This document shows, in pieces, positions 9,005 to 19,378 of a DNA stretch of 24,593 bases. Position 1 is the first letter of the stretch. Each line of letters starts with the position of its first letter. A model generated the notes under the pieces. It ran no database searches. It worked only from the letters and a program-made list of their open reading frames with translations, and was not told the origin of the DNA. Source of the stretch: Gnetum montanum. Its lineage: Eukaryota; Streptophyta; Gnetopsida; Gnetales; Gnetaceae. The stretch is from contig MNCI01037673.1 in NCBI GenBank assembly GCA_015680685.1, forward strand, positions 344,126 to 368,718, in the 5' to 3' direction. Both the position numbers and the translations under genes were made by a program.

Positions 9005-9110
9005 AAGGAGGTGTTAGCTTAGTGGTACAAGTCTTGGCTTGGTAATGCTAGGTCACAAGTTTGATTCCAATAGGTAGCATTGAGTTATAAATTGGAAAAA
9101 AATTCTATAA
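9005..9110 (+). repeat. tRNA-derived SINE-like copy 1
   Basis: TTAGCTTAGTGG (9014-9025) fits an RNA polymerase III A box and AGTTTGATTCC (9058-9068) a B box, 33 bp apart. They are followed by AGCATTGAGTTATAAATTGG, which resembles the sequence after the B box in the copy at 12711 (AAATGTTGAGTTATAAAG). The 3' limit is uncertain. Confidence 0.55.
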
Positions 9111-10660
9111 AATGAATTTTGATATTGGCTTGATAGATCTAAAGGATCTCACAGGACATAAGTGAAAATTTTAGTTTCAATTTCATAAATTGTTGGTAGA
9201 ATGAGCATGACCAATTTCAAGTGTAAACACTACTTACTTGGTAATCTCAATAGTGTTATTACTTAGTTTACCAAATAGCATAATTCTTAGTAATCCCAAA
9301 AGTGGGTATGTGAGTTCATGATATGTACAACAAGTTGGGAATTGATACTCATCATCTTAGACTAATATAAGATTTACTTTACTATACATTATATTAGTTA
9401 GTTTAGTTTGTTATATTTTAAAATTGTTTAATCAATAGTCAAATAATATCAATCATCATGTGTCTCAACTATACATAACCATATGCATCAGGGATCACTA
9501 CAAGGATAACTAGAAAGACAACAACATGTGATCTCACATTAACTATCTAGATATAATGCTAGTCCCATCCATGGATTATGACATGATCTACTATGATGCT
9601 TGTAGGTTGTATAGTTGGACATTGACAACACTCACCACTCATCAGTTAGGTAAAGTGTCCATAGAACTATGTGCCCAAGATATAAGATCATTTATACAAA
9701 ATCATGTAGTGTTGATCATTTGTACATGGACACCAAATTTTGATATCCAATTTGAAGAATGTTCTAAAGTTCCATGTTTTATCGAGCTATTTAATCTACT
9801 ATTGATTTCTTTAAAGATCTAAGCAACACATTGTTAACCAAATATTTTTAATTCCATTAAGCATATAGAATCTATTTCTATACCATTTAATTCATATAGA
9901 TGGTTTTTTTCTAGTTGGAATCAATACTATTAACAATAAAAAGAAATCGGCATTACAAGTAAGTGGGAAGACTTACATTTAATCAATTACATACTATAAT
10001 CTTCCTAATTCTTATTACTTTTGTCATCATGAAGGAAATTTTTTTAATGTTTATCCTTTTCTCCTTTAAAAAGGATGCTTAAAAAAAGAAAATATGTTTT
10101 GAAGTTGAGGATAGAAAAAAAAAATAGTCTAAAGTTAAAGATATAAAAATTAAGTTAATGTCAATAATAAGAACCCAAGAAGACAAAAGCTTCTATGAGT
10201 ATTTTCACTTGTACTACTACAAGTATTGATCAATTTGGATAGATAGCTCATAAGTCAAAATTTTCCTTATCTAATAAGAATACTATTAATTCAAAGATTA
10301 AAACTTATGTTGATAAGTGGGCCATAGCTAATGGCAAAGGCTCTTAACATAAGGTTAATCTTGATGGACAATATGTGCCATCATTTTGTATTGAATCTTC
10401 ATTTCCTACAAAAGTTGATATTTTGCCAAAGCTTTCTATTGTTAGTTTGAATCCTTTTGCTATTTTAAGTTTAAGCATAGTTATTAAAATTAATATAAAT
10501 GCTGGTAGGATTGAGACCATCATCCCTACTAATAATTAATTTTCCTCTTTTGATTTTTCAAAGCATCAATTGTAAGGTTGTGCACCTATTAGACATTCCT
10601 AAATTAGAGAGTTTTCATTTCCATGTTTTCCTTGGTATTTTTGACTCAATGTTAAGCATG
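9111..10660. other. AT-rich region with two unexplained open stretches
   Basis: An 88-codon frame on + (9556-9822) contains VPSMDYDMIYYDACRLYSWT and no known motif. A second stretch on + (about 10300-10460) reads VDKWAIANGKGS, then a stop, then LDGQYVPSFCIESSFPTKVD and LPKLSIVSLNP. Both could be exon remnants or chance. The rest is A/T-rich (poly-A around 10110) with no recognisable feature. Confidence 0.3.
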
Positions 10661-10664
10661 TTAA

Positions 10665-10678
10665 CATCATCATCATCC
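10665..10678 (-). repeat. (GAT)n tail of the LINE
   Basis: On + it reads CATCATCATCATCC, next to the codons for DPMLLGKS. Short tandem repeats in place of poly-A are usual at the 3' end of RTE elements, so this marks the LINE's 3' end. Confidence 0.7.
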
Positions 10679-11773
10679 TAGCTTTTTCCCAACAACATGG
10701 GGTCAACTACATGAGTTCTTTTTTACCATTTTCCTCTATGAAGAGGTAGATCTTTGTTTATTTGTAGTTTTTGCAAATCATCTTCAATTATTTTTCCCAT
10801 ATTTTTTTTGGTCTTCCTTTTAATGGCTTTCTTGGAATAGTAATGTAGCAACCTTTTCTTATAGGCTCATTGTCTAATTTTCATTACACATATCCAAACC
10901 ATCTAAGCCATCATTCCTGTAACTTATTTGAAATAGAAGCTACTCCAAGTTTTCCTCTAATATCTGTATTTTATAGTTTATCTATTTTGGTAACATTTAA
11001 TATCCATCTAAGCATTTGTATTTTTGCCACATTTATTTGTTATTCATGCATCTTTTGAACTACCTATCATTTAGTATCATATAAGATAGTAGGCCTAATT
11101 GCTATCCTATTAAATTTCTTCTTTAGTTTTATTAATTTTTTAATTACATAGAACACCACTAGCCTATCTCCATTTTGACCCTCTTGCCTCAATTCTATGT
11201 CTTATATCTTTATCAATTTCACCATCTAAATTAATCCTAGGTAATGAAATTGTTTATAGTGAGGGATTTTTTGGCCTTAAATTGTCACTTCTATTTTACC
11301 ATTGTTTATGCTATTATTAAAATCACATTGCATATATTTTTTCTTATCTCTACTAATTTTTAAGCCTTTTAATTCTAGAGTGTGTCTCCACTTCTCCATT
11401 TTAGCAATAATATTTTTTGATCTATATCGACTAATACAATATAATTTTCAAATAGCATACACCAAAGGACTTCATCTTGTATTTATTTTATTAATTCATC
11501 CATAATAATGAGAAATAAGTATGGGCCAAGGGCAAACAATTAATGTAGACCTATTATGACTAGAAAATCAAATGTTGTTCTATAAGCTATTTTAATTTTA
11601 GTGGTACCTCCTATATACATGTCTTGAATTAATTTAATATATTTATTAGGGATGTTTATTCTTTGTAGGGCCTACTAAAGAACAACTCTAGGTACTCTAT
11701 CATAAGCATTTTCCAAGTCAATGAAGATCATATGTAAATTTTTTGTATGTTTTATGAATTTCTTCATCAATTT

Positions 11774-11977
11774 TCATATTATGAAAATAACCTCTTTAAT
11801 AGATCTCCTTGGCATAAATACAAATTGATTTTTTGATACCGTTGATTTAAGTCTAAGATGTTGCTCTATGAATTTCTTCGAAAGCTTCGTAGTATGGCTC
11901 ATTAGCTTGATCTCTCTATAGTTTGCACAATTTTGCATATCTCTATTGTTGTAGATGAAAATAATAATGTTTTCCAA
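11774..11977 (-). pseudogene. LINE reverse transcriptase fragment, longest open part
   Basis: A 67-codon open part of the LINE RT. It contains MQNCANYREIKLMSHTTKLS (RT motif 1 region: asn-tyr-arg then leu-met-ser), IEQHLR, then SKNQFVFMPRRSIKEVIFII (RT motif 2 region, normally ENQFGFxPGRSTxEAIF). Asn replaces Lys in the first block and Val/Phe replaces Gly-Phe in the second, a sign of decay. The reading continues past stops into FIDLENAYDRVPR at about 11715. Confidence 0.85.
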
Positions 11978-12710
11978 GCTTTTATAGGAATGTTATCTAG
12001 TCCAATAAAATTTCCATTTTTCATCTTTAATAAGGTTGTCTTCTCCTTAGAGAAGAAAAGTTCATTAATCAACCCAAATTTTGGTTCTTCTTCTTGGATG
12101 TCTTCTTTTGGAAATTCTTTATTTAATAATTTTTGAAAATAATCTTTCTACCTACCCAAAATTTTATTATCTTTTACCAAATTTCTTTCATCTATCCCAT
12201 TGATGCATTTGACATTATCAATGTCCTTACATTTCTTATTTCTAATTTTTTACCAATTTACAATTATATTTTTATCTTGTCTTTCTTTCTACTTTCTCAT
12301 AAAAGTTATCTAAGGCCTTATGCTTAGCTTTGACTATCGCTACTACTGCCTCCTTTTTTGCCATTCTGTATATCATCCTATTTTCTTAGTTATTGCTTTG
12401 TTGTTATTCCTTAAAGCATTTTTTTTCTTATTTTGTATAGCATGTTGTACTTCATCACTCCATTGCCATGTCTTCTTTGGGATGTATTTCTTGCCTTTTT
12501 TTTTATCCAAAATGTTATTTCAAATTTTCTAAATGCAACTTTCCATTTGGCCCCAAATTAAATTTGCAAAACAATCTCAATTCCACGTGCATTTTTAAAG
12601 GAATTATTCTCTGAATAAGGTGATGCTATCTTTCTTCAAATTCCACAATTTTATGTATTTAGTCTCTTTCATTGTGCTACCTTTGAAGCTCAATATAGCC
12701 AAGTCAATAA

Positions 12711-12860
12711 GATATTAGCCTTGTGGTAAGACTCTTGATTCACTAGCTCTAAGTCATGGGTTCAATTCTGATGGGAAATGTTGAGTTATAAAGTTCTAAT
12801 TGGATTATACGTCTTAGGGTTCACTTATATTACAATTATTTAAGGTTTCTTACACCCCCC
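12711..12860 (+). repeat. tRNA-derived SINE-like copy 2
   Basis: ATTAGCCTTGTGG (12714-12726) matches an A box and GGTTCAATTCT (12759-12769) a B box. The body after the B box (GAGTTATAAAG, ACGTCTTAGGGTTCACTTAT, then ACACCCCCCTC) aligns with copy 3 at 13385-13215 over about 150 bp. The copy lies directly beside the truncated 5' end of the LINE. Confidence 0.7.
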
Positions 12861-12975
12861 TCAGTATAGCTAAGTCCATGACCATTAGTTGATGTTGAGT
12901 TAAGGATGTGATGTACTTTAAACATTTTCTTATATTATTTTGGGGGTTTGACATCCTTTTGCTTGACAAGGATAC
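12861..12975. other. Short spacer
   Basis: A + strand stretch between two SINE-like segments with no recognisable feature. It repeats the motif TATAGCTAAGTCCATGACC, close to TATAGCCAAGTC just upstream of copy 2. Confidence 0.3.
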
Positions 12976-12979
12976 ATTC

Positions 12980-13072
12980 CTTTATAATTCTTCTAAAGTA
13001 TCCTATTGGCTATATGTCTTGGGATGTACTTGTACTTAAATTGTTTCAAGTTTTAATACTCCCTACCCTCTT
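12980..13072 (+). repeat. SINE-like 3' body fragment
   Basis: TTCTAAAGTATCCTATTGGC, ATGTCTTGGGATGTACTTGT and CAAGTTTTAATACTCCCTAC resemble the part after the B box of copies 2 and 3. The A and B boxes are absent, so this is a 5'-truncated copy. Confidence 0.5.
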
Positions 13073-13214
13073 GAACCATCATAAGGTGCAAATGTATATT
13101 AATGGTCATGGAATTTCGATAACTTAAAAAGAAGTTGTATTTAAAAAAAAATTAATTCAAGTTTAATATATAAGTTAAAATTGGATAATAATTTTACTTG
13201 TAAATTATTTTTGG

Positions 13215-13385
13215 GTTAGGGGAGGAGAAAAGAAAGTGTTAAAACCCTGAAATAATTATTATATAGATACACCCCAAGATATATATTATAATTAAAATGT
13301 TACAACTTAGCATTGCCCACCAAAATTGAACCCATGACTTAGAGCTTTCAAATCAAGAGTTTTACTACTAGGCTAACATCTCATG
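13215..13385 (-). repeat. tRNA-derived SINE-like copy 3
   Basis: Minus strand: GTTAGCCTAGTAG (A box, 13377-13365), then CTCTAAGTCATGGGTTCAAT with B box GGTTCAATTTT (13332-13322), then GGGCAATGCTAAGTTGTAAC and ATCTTGGGGTGTATCTATAT. It is the best partner of copy 2 and shows that the family moved in both orientations. Confidence 0.7.
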
Positions 13386-13593
13386 GTTATAAATTAAATT
13401 ATTTTTATTATAAAATTATGTAAAGATTAAATAATATGTGTGATAAGTTTTTAGGTAGCATGGTAACATAACAATAATGATTTTTTAATAAAAATCAAAA
13501 TTTTATAGTACTTTAAGAAAATATATTAGATTACAAAAAATATGGTTACTCAAATTTTATCTACAAAAGTCACTAAAAAATATCTTTCAAAGA

Positions 13594-13680
13594 TATCATT
13601 AAATGGTAAGAGCCTTAGTATGGAATCCTCAAGTCATAGGTTCAATTCTAGTAGTAATTTCTATATTTAGTAGAGTAGTA
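13594..13680 (+). repeat. tRNA-derived SINE-like copy 4 (partial)
   Basis: ATCATTAAATGGTAAGAGCC (decayed A box) and AAGTCATAGGTTCAATTCTA (B box) match copies 2 and 3. Similarity fades within about 30 bp after the B box. Confidence 0.55.
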
Positions 13681-13759
13681 ATAATTTATAGAAGTGTTTG
13701 CGTTTGATGTTTAGAAGTCATAAGTATGTTTGTTTTATGTTGAAGATCAAAGAAGAAGG

Positions 13760-14008
13760 TTAGTTAAGGGAATTTCTAAAAGAGGCAAGAGAAGCCAAAG
13801 AAGCTTTATGTAAGTTCATTCTAATTGGGGAAAAATACTTCCCACCAAAAAGTATAAATAGGGGAAAACTCCTCTCCTTGTACTTACCAAGAGCATTTGC
13901 ACTTAATGAAAAAGAGTTCCCCCTTCCTTTCATTTGAGTGCGTGCAAGTTGTTGTGCTTTACTTGAAGCTCTTTTAACTTCAAATCCCTCTATCTTTTTC
14001 TTACATTC
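13760..14008 (+). repeat. Fragment of an unrelated LTR cut by LTR3
   Basis: TATAAATAGGGG at 13853-13864 is a typical plant LTR core promoter. It is followed by a transcript-leader-like stretch with CTCCTCTCCTTGTACTTACC, AAAGAGTTCCCCCTTCC and GCGTGCAAGTTGTTGTGC. The sequence does not align with LTR1 to LTR4. It stops where LTR3 begins at 14009, suggesting that the - element landed in it. No second half can be located because the other end of the - element joins another copy of its own family. Confidence 0.4.
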
Positions 14009-14876
14009 TAATGAGTAGCAAGGTACCCCTACACCCAACCATATGAATACAAGCATTCACATGTGATCTAGTCGAACTTCAAGGACTAAGTGCTTATGCA
14101 CCTACGTAGAACAAGGATGAGTTATGTAGTTGTTGTCTTCCCAAGCTTACTTGTAAGGCACAGTTGTATGGTTGAGTAAACTTGAGGTATATGAGTTTTT
14201 TATGTTTTTTTATATTTTCTATCTTGGTCTCCTGAGTGTGTGAAATGAAAAGATTTAATTAACTAATGGGTTTCTATAAATCTAATGTTGATCAAATCCT
14301 AACACTAGCATCTATTCCCACTCTCCAGACACATCCTGAACGAGTGTAACACTATTGGGATTACCAAACACTAGTCATTACTGGGTTACCAAGTGTTCCA
14401 CGTATGCTCAAAGTGGTTGTACTGAGTGTACTAATTCATTGCTAATTAATAATTCTAAAGAAATAAAATTGATTAACTAATGAGAGCATCAAATTATAAT
14501 AAATAACATTAAATGCTTAGTTAAGCTATTCTGAATGTTTCAAGGTTTATCACAAAGTTTGTCTTTATTTTTGGACACAAGGTGTGCTTAGGTACACAAT
14601 GCTTGAATAAAGATCTATTCACTCTATGACTCCTACTGTGGGCATTCAGAAATAATTCTAACTCTGGAAGAGAGAAACTGCAAGAGTTTGGCTAAGGGAT
14701 TGAAAAATTACCATCCAAAACCAAGCACCCTTATCCCTTATTTATAGGAAACGAGATAGGCTCCAACATTGTGTGTCTAATGTTGCTTGGCCGATCCGAT
14801 ATTGAGGGTCTGATATAGGGGGTCCAATATCAAAGGAGGGGGGGGGTGTGTTGTTCCCTCATTTGGTGACTTATCA
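14009..14876 (-). repeat. LTR3, 3' LTR of the minus element
   Basis: Minus strand from TGATAAGTCACC to GCTACTCATTA, 868 bp, so the terminal CATCA has become CATTA. TATAAATA is at 14746-14739 and AATAAA at 14569-14564. The body shares CAAAGTTTGTCTTTATT, GGGTTACCAAG and, near the end, AGGGGTACCTTGC (reading appropriately) with LTR4. The U3 palindromes are almost gone: only GATATTG, TGATATAG and CCAATATC remnants are left, plus a G run at about 14837-14846. It is clearly older or from a different subfamily than LTR4. Confidence 0.8.
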
Positions 14877-15620
14877 TACCCCCATGGTGGAATGAAAACT
14901 TGTCCTTGAGTTACAAGATAAGGTATGGGATTATTGATTGAATGACAATTGACGGTGACATGGAATGACAAACTCAAAGTGCCCAGTGAATAGATCGACA
15001 AACATATTATAGCATTGGTTTTCATACCCATTATGGTGAACACTATACATAGATGACATCCAGGCCCTCATTTGATAGCTTGAAGAGAGAGAGAGAAAAG
15101 AAAATGAGGCGCGTTGTTGTTGATGTCAAAAATGTGTACACCATTGTTCGTCCACGGCCACATGACTAAGCTTGTTTCTTGCATAAATGCTCTTGCTCCA
15201 ATCCATCCTGTGTGCTCCCTCCTATCCTAGTTCATTGTTCATGTGATCGCCATCTGCACACACAACATGATCATGAATTAGCAAGGACAGAGAAGATATA
15301 ATGCAGTTGATACCTTGCCTCGATATGAAGCACATTGGCTAGGTTGTGGGTATGGCAGATACTGGGTTAGAGGTTTGTAATTGATGACTACCTAGGGTGT
15401 AGGGGTGAGATAAGTAATGGAATGGAAAAAATTGCGATAGGCCCCCATGAATAAGAGCAAACCTCCAGTAGCAATAGGATGGAAAATGAAAGAAAAAGGA
15501 AGATAAGAGAAATAACAATGGTGAAGCCAATAAAAATGCATAGAAGGGAAGAGAAAAATAAAAACAGATGTCATGGATGGAGTGAAACAAGAAATAATTG
15601 AGTGCAAATATGTTTAAGGG
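14877..15620 (-). other. 3' internal module of the minus element (copy 3 of the conserved module)
   Basis: Minus strand: a frame containing GGLLLFMGAYRNFFHS and a Pro/Thr-rich end, CAAG followed by a candidate intron at 15313-15254, ATGGCGATCAC, a shortened GA/CT tract near 15090, AATAATCCCATACC, CTCAAGGACAAG and the polypurine tract CATGGGGGTA. The order is the same as in 1-690 and 24593-24012. Conservation of the order in an old, decayed copy shows the module is ancestral to the family. Confidence 0.65.
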
Positions 15621-16890
15621 AAATAACTTAACAATTTCACCAAAAAGGAATGCCAATGGGTCCTCCCCAAAGCAGGCTTATGCCCTTTATGCCCTGACAA
15701 ACCCACAAACTAAAGAGTCTGTAGGCTTTAGGAATGACATATGGAAACAATAGTTAAGAATTCACCCACAAGAATTTACCAAAGAATAACAATGTGTAGA
15801 CCAGGATATAGACTAATCATAAAATCAGTAATGAGGTAGAATATGGGAAACAATACAGAAAGAGAAGAGAAATTGGAATGGAATCCCAAAATCAAGGTTG
15901 TGTAAAGTCCCTTGTGTATTATGTGGTTAAGGTGACTTAATAAAATTTAGTCCAAATCTAGATTAAAACTGACCACATCCAGTGACCTCACATCAACACA
16001 CTTGACCAACCCATCCTCCTGAAGCAACAAGAAAGCTTCCACAAAGCAACCGCCATCTCAAAAAGAGAAGAATAGAGAAGCAAGAAGTGAGAAAGGGCCT
16101 TAGCTAGAGGGAACCTTCAAGCATGGGTAACATGTATTTCTAGTGCCATAACCAATGCTTGTAGCCCATGTTCCTTTATTATGTCTAAGGGGTGTGCTTT
16201 GAATTCCCACCATTTTTTAAAGTGAGAACCACACCATGAAAAGACTTATTTGATTCATTCAACTTTTTGATATTAGTCGACAACGGAATGGAGGAAATCC
16301 TATGAAAAAAATCCAAGTACCGAAAAGAATAGCCAACACAAATGTGTCGAATCCCCTTGAAGTCACATCCTTTTCAATCCATTTGAATCCTTCCTTGGTT
16401 TTAAGAATACCAAGCTGCAAATTCATTAATAGGTTTGATTAGAAAAAGGGATAGTACATTTCCAAAACAAAGGAAGACCATTAAGTTGAATGGATGAATG
16501 GATGACGTGGACTCATTGCCCATTTTATCAAGAGAAACCATATTTGAGTATCAAAATTAAAGGTCAAAGGTAAAAACCAAACATTAGCAATCAACATCAT
16601 TATAGTACAACCATCCATCATGAGCACTTATTATGTGATGAGTGAGAATAAATCAAACAAAATGTAACAAAGAAAGAAATAGTAAAAATGTTAACAATAG
16701 TGTAAAAAAAACAAGTAAAGATGAAAATGGGTAAAAAAAATGTATAAAACAAAAAAGATAGAAGAAAATGAGGGCTTAGAATAATTAGCATTAGTGGCCA
16801 TCTCCCCCATGACTAAGTTGGAAGAAGGAGATTCAAAATAATGAGCAGGGTTGTCCATCAATAGAGGTAGTGTTAGTACTAGTCGTTTTG
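15621..16890 (-). other. Non-coding stretch between pol and the 3' module
   Basis: On the minus strand parts can be read with few stops (for example FRYLDFFHRISSIPLSTNIK near 16290), but there is no recognisable domain and no conserved frame over the whole stretch. The + strand is purine-rich (AGAAGAATAGAGAAGCAAG near 16070). It might hold a decayed additional gene, as Tat-type elements often do between pol and the 3' LTR, but I cannot support that. Confidence 0.35.
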
Positions 16891-16899
16891 GATGCATGA

Positions 16900-18425
16900 A
16901 AAGGTTTGATTTACTGAATGTTGACCAATAATTTCTTATCTGGGCTTCCAGGTTTATAGATCATCATGGCCCTTGAAGGAAAAGTTTCATGAATGATATA
17001 AGGTCCTTCCCACAGTGTTTAAAATTTAGTTTGTTGTGGCACATGTGTAGGATTCCAATAAATAACCCTATCTCCTAGTTGGTATTTGACTTTTTTAATT
17101 CTTAGGTTATGACATTGTTTGTTGAAGGCCTTGTGTAGTTTATTGGATGATAGGGTGGCTAATTAGTTTTCATCTAGCAAGTTAAGATTCATTAACCATT
17201 CTTTCTATGCTAGACTAAGGTCAAGGTTAAGGTCACATGTTGTAAATAGTGTATGGAGCTCATCTTGGATAGGAAGTGTTCAAAGTTTACTATACACTAA
17301 CTCATAGGGAGAATAACCTATAAGAAATTTTCATGTGAAGAGGTAGGCCCAAAGAGCATCATTTAGTTTTGGTGCTCTAGTCTCGCCTATATTTGCTAAT
17401 GGTTCATGTCAAAATTTTTGTGATTTCCCTATTGGTGACTTCAGCTTGAGCATTCGCTTGAGGGTGATATGGTGTAGTCAGTTTATGCTCAACTCCTAAG
17501 CGTTGCATCAACTTCTAAAAAGTTGCACCTATAAAATGTGTACCATTATCAAAAATAAGTGCATGAGGCATGCCAAACCTATTGATGATTTGTTGTTGAA
17601 AAAATCGTGCAGCAGTAGATGATGTACAGTTTGTAACATCGGCTGCTTCTACCCATTTTGTAAAGTAATCAATAGCAATAATAATGTATGCTTTTCCATT
17701 GGATATCAATGTAATAGAAACCATAAAATCAATACCCCATATGTCAAAGGGTTCTAAGGATTGAATCCATTATTGTGGACCCTCCATTTTAGTAGTCATT
17801 CCCCCATCGTGTTAGTAGGGCTCACAAGATTGGACAAAATGATGAGCATCTCGAAATAATATAGGCCAATAATATCCTACAAGAAATATTTTAATGTTTT
17901 TTTGTCTCACAGCATAATGACCCCCACAAGGGCCCTCATGAACATATTGGAGAACTCGCAACTGATCTACGTTGGGAACACACCATCGGACCAAGCCATT
18001 AAAACACACCTTATAAAGGTGTCCATTGATTTCCATGAAATGTTTCACTTAGTAGAGAAATTGTTGCTTCTTTCTAACATCCAGCTCTTATGGTGTTTCT
18101 TGTGTGAGAAGATAAGTAATAATGCTACTATACCAATTTGTATCTATGGGTGATTGATTGTTTATTACACTTGCAAAGAGGAGTTCATCAGGGAAGCAAT
18201 TAGAAATTGGGTATTCATCCTCTTTGTTGTGCCATCACAACTAAGATAAATGATCAACAACAACATTCTCGATGCCTTTATGATCTACCATTGTAAGATT
18301 GAACTCTTGCAAGATCACAAGCCATCGTATGATGCAAGGGCTCACTATTGGTTTATTCATAAGGAACTAAATCACACTATGATATGTGTGTACAAATACC
18401 TTATAGTCTAATACATAGTGCCTAA
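16900..18425 (-). pseudogene. Integrase and end of RNase H region (pol, 3' part)
   Basis: After the RNase H frame breaks near 18425, a second frame reads IIRWLVILQEFNLTMVDHKG and ENVVVDHLS, the classic link between RNase H and integrase in Athila/Tat elements. Integrase follows. The zinc-binding part (YVHEGPCGGHYAVRQ ... FVQSCEPY) has the second Cys of the CxxC pair changed to Tyr (TAC), with a stop right after. The catalytic core has Asp in WGIDFM, Asp in FDNGTHF and Glu in QANAQAEVTNRE, so all three DDE residues are still readable. IDYFTKWVEA is typical of the lineage. The C-terminal module LWEGPYIIHETFPSRAMMI (about 17025-16965) is the GPY/F motif. Integrase inserts element cDNA into the genome; this copy is inactive because of stops and shifts. 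Confidence 0.85.
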
Positions 18426-18717
18426 ATTATCTAGTGCAAACACCATGGCCACTAACTCTTTTTCTATTGTGGTATAGTTGAGTTGTGCACTAGCAATGCT
18501 TCGACTTGCACAGTGGATGTAATAGGGACATTTTTGATCATCTAACTGTGTAAGTATGACTCCTAAGGCAAAATTGGATGTGTCAGTCATTATATGAAAT
18601 GGTCTAGACTAGTTAGGAGCTTGTAGAATGGGTGTTTCCATGATCTTCTACTTCAAGTTTTTGAAAGCTAACTCACATTCCTTAGTCCATTCAAATGGTA
18701 TTTCATTTTTTGTTAAT
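18408..18717 (-). pseudogene. RNase H domain (pol)
   Basis: From about 18717 the minus strand reads ELTKNEIPFEWTKECELAFK, then METPILQAPN, a stop in place of an expected Trp, SRPFHIMTDTSNFALGVILTQ, then CPYYIHCASRSI and YTTIEKELVAMVFALD. The first catalytic Asp is in MTDTSN and the Glu in TIEKE. RNase H removes the RNA strand during cDNA synthesis. The frame differs from that of the RT upstream, so one shift lies near 18720, and another occurs at about 18425. Confidence 0.85.
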
Positions 18718-18718
18718 T

Positions 18719-19378
18719 CTACCAATAGTTTTGCAATCTTTGAAAAGCTCTCAATGAAATGTCTATAATAGCCACCATGCCAAGGAATGATTGGACATCT
18801 TTTATAGTTTCAGGTTGATGAGTGATTCCTTGGATGACTTTAATTTTTTTAGGATCTACCTTTATCCCTATTTGTAAAATTTTATGCCCTAATACAATGC
18901 CCTCTTGGACCATTAAGTGGCTTTTCTGCCAATTGAGCCTTAGGTTGGTTTCAATACATCATTTTAGCACTTGCTCTAATTAGTCTAATGCTTATTCAAA
19001 GTCCACTCTATAAGTGGAGAAATCATCTATAAAAACCTCCACACCATTCCCTATTTTCTGCTAAAATATATTAAGAACCAAATGTTAAAATTTTGTTGGA
19101 GCATTGCACAAGCCAAACAATATTTTCCTATATGCAAATGTTCCCCAAGGACTCGTGAATGTAGTTTTGGCTTGGTCTTCTAGTGCTATTTGGATTTGAT
19201 TATATCCACTATAACCATCCAGAAAACTATAATAACAATGCCCTGCAATGGTATCTAAGACTTGGTCAACGAATGGCAATGGAAAATGATCTTTAAATGT
19301 TGCCATGTTTAGTAGCCTAAAGTCTATACAAACCCTTCATTTACCATATTTTTTAGGTACAATGACTAATGGACTAAC
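18719..19378 (-). pseudogene. Reverse transcriptase domain (pol), 3' two thirds
   Basis: Minus strand from the N at 19379: SPLVIVPKKYGK, a TGA where Trp is expected, RVCIDFRLLNMATFKDHFP, DGYSGYNQIQIALEDQAKTT, GTFAYRKILFGLCNAP, and the active-site box VEVFIDDFSTY with both catalytic Asp. Then the thumb/connection region NLRLNWQKSHLMVQEGIVLG, HKILQIGIKVDPKKIKVIQ and VQSFLGM. The wording GYSGYNQI, GTFAYR and VxEGIVLGHKI is characteristic of Athila/Tat. RT copies element RNA into DNA. The fingers region that should precede SPLVIV is missing at the N. Stops after FE, LD and LK show decay. Confidence 0.9.

Larger units (their letters stand above)
10665..12700 (-). mobile_element. 5'-truncated RTE-type LINE, decayed
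   Basis: Read from right to left, the minus strand gives the pre-RT region (TWQWSDEVQHAIQNKKKNAL near 12470, then VKCINGIDERNLVKD), then reverse transcriptase. The RT part has NCANYREIKLMSHTTKLSKK, ENQF-like KNQFVFMPRRS, FIDLENAYDRVPR and ALGPYLFLIIMDEL. The active-site ADD motif is altered to CMLFENYIVLVD, so catalysis would be lost. Downstream are YLGLI, DIRHRIEARGSKWR, MLRWILNV, WLRWFGYV and GRPKKIWEKIIEDDLQ, ending VVDPMLLGKS and a (GAT)n tail at 10665-10678. Motif order and the short tandem tail are typical of plant RTE elements. Endonuclease is missing. Many stops and shifts: inactive. Confidence 0.85.

Noticed and set aside
9005-9075. A functional tRNA gene
   Set aside because: A and B boxes are present but no cloverleaf stem pairs or anticodon arm can be drawn, and similar copies occur nearby; a SINE-like element fits better.
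13760-14056. 98-codon frame on - as a gene
   Set aside because: It spans the junction between LTR3 and the foreign LTR piece, so it is chance.
15339-15656. 105-codon frame on - as a secreted or membrane protein
   Set aside because: Phe/Leu/Ser-rich composition follows from a pyrimidine-rich strand; the part similar to copy 1 is better covered by the conserved module, in which another frame is the more consistent one.
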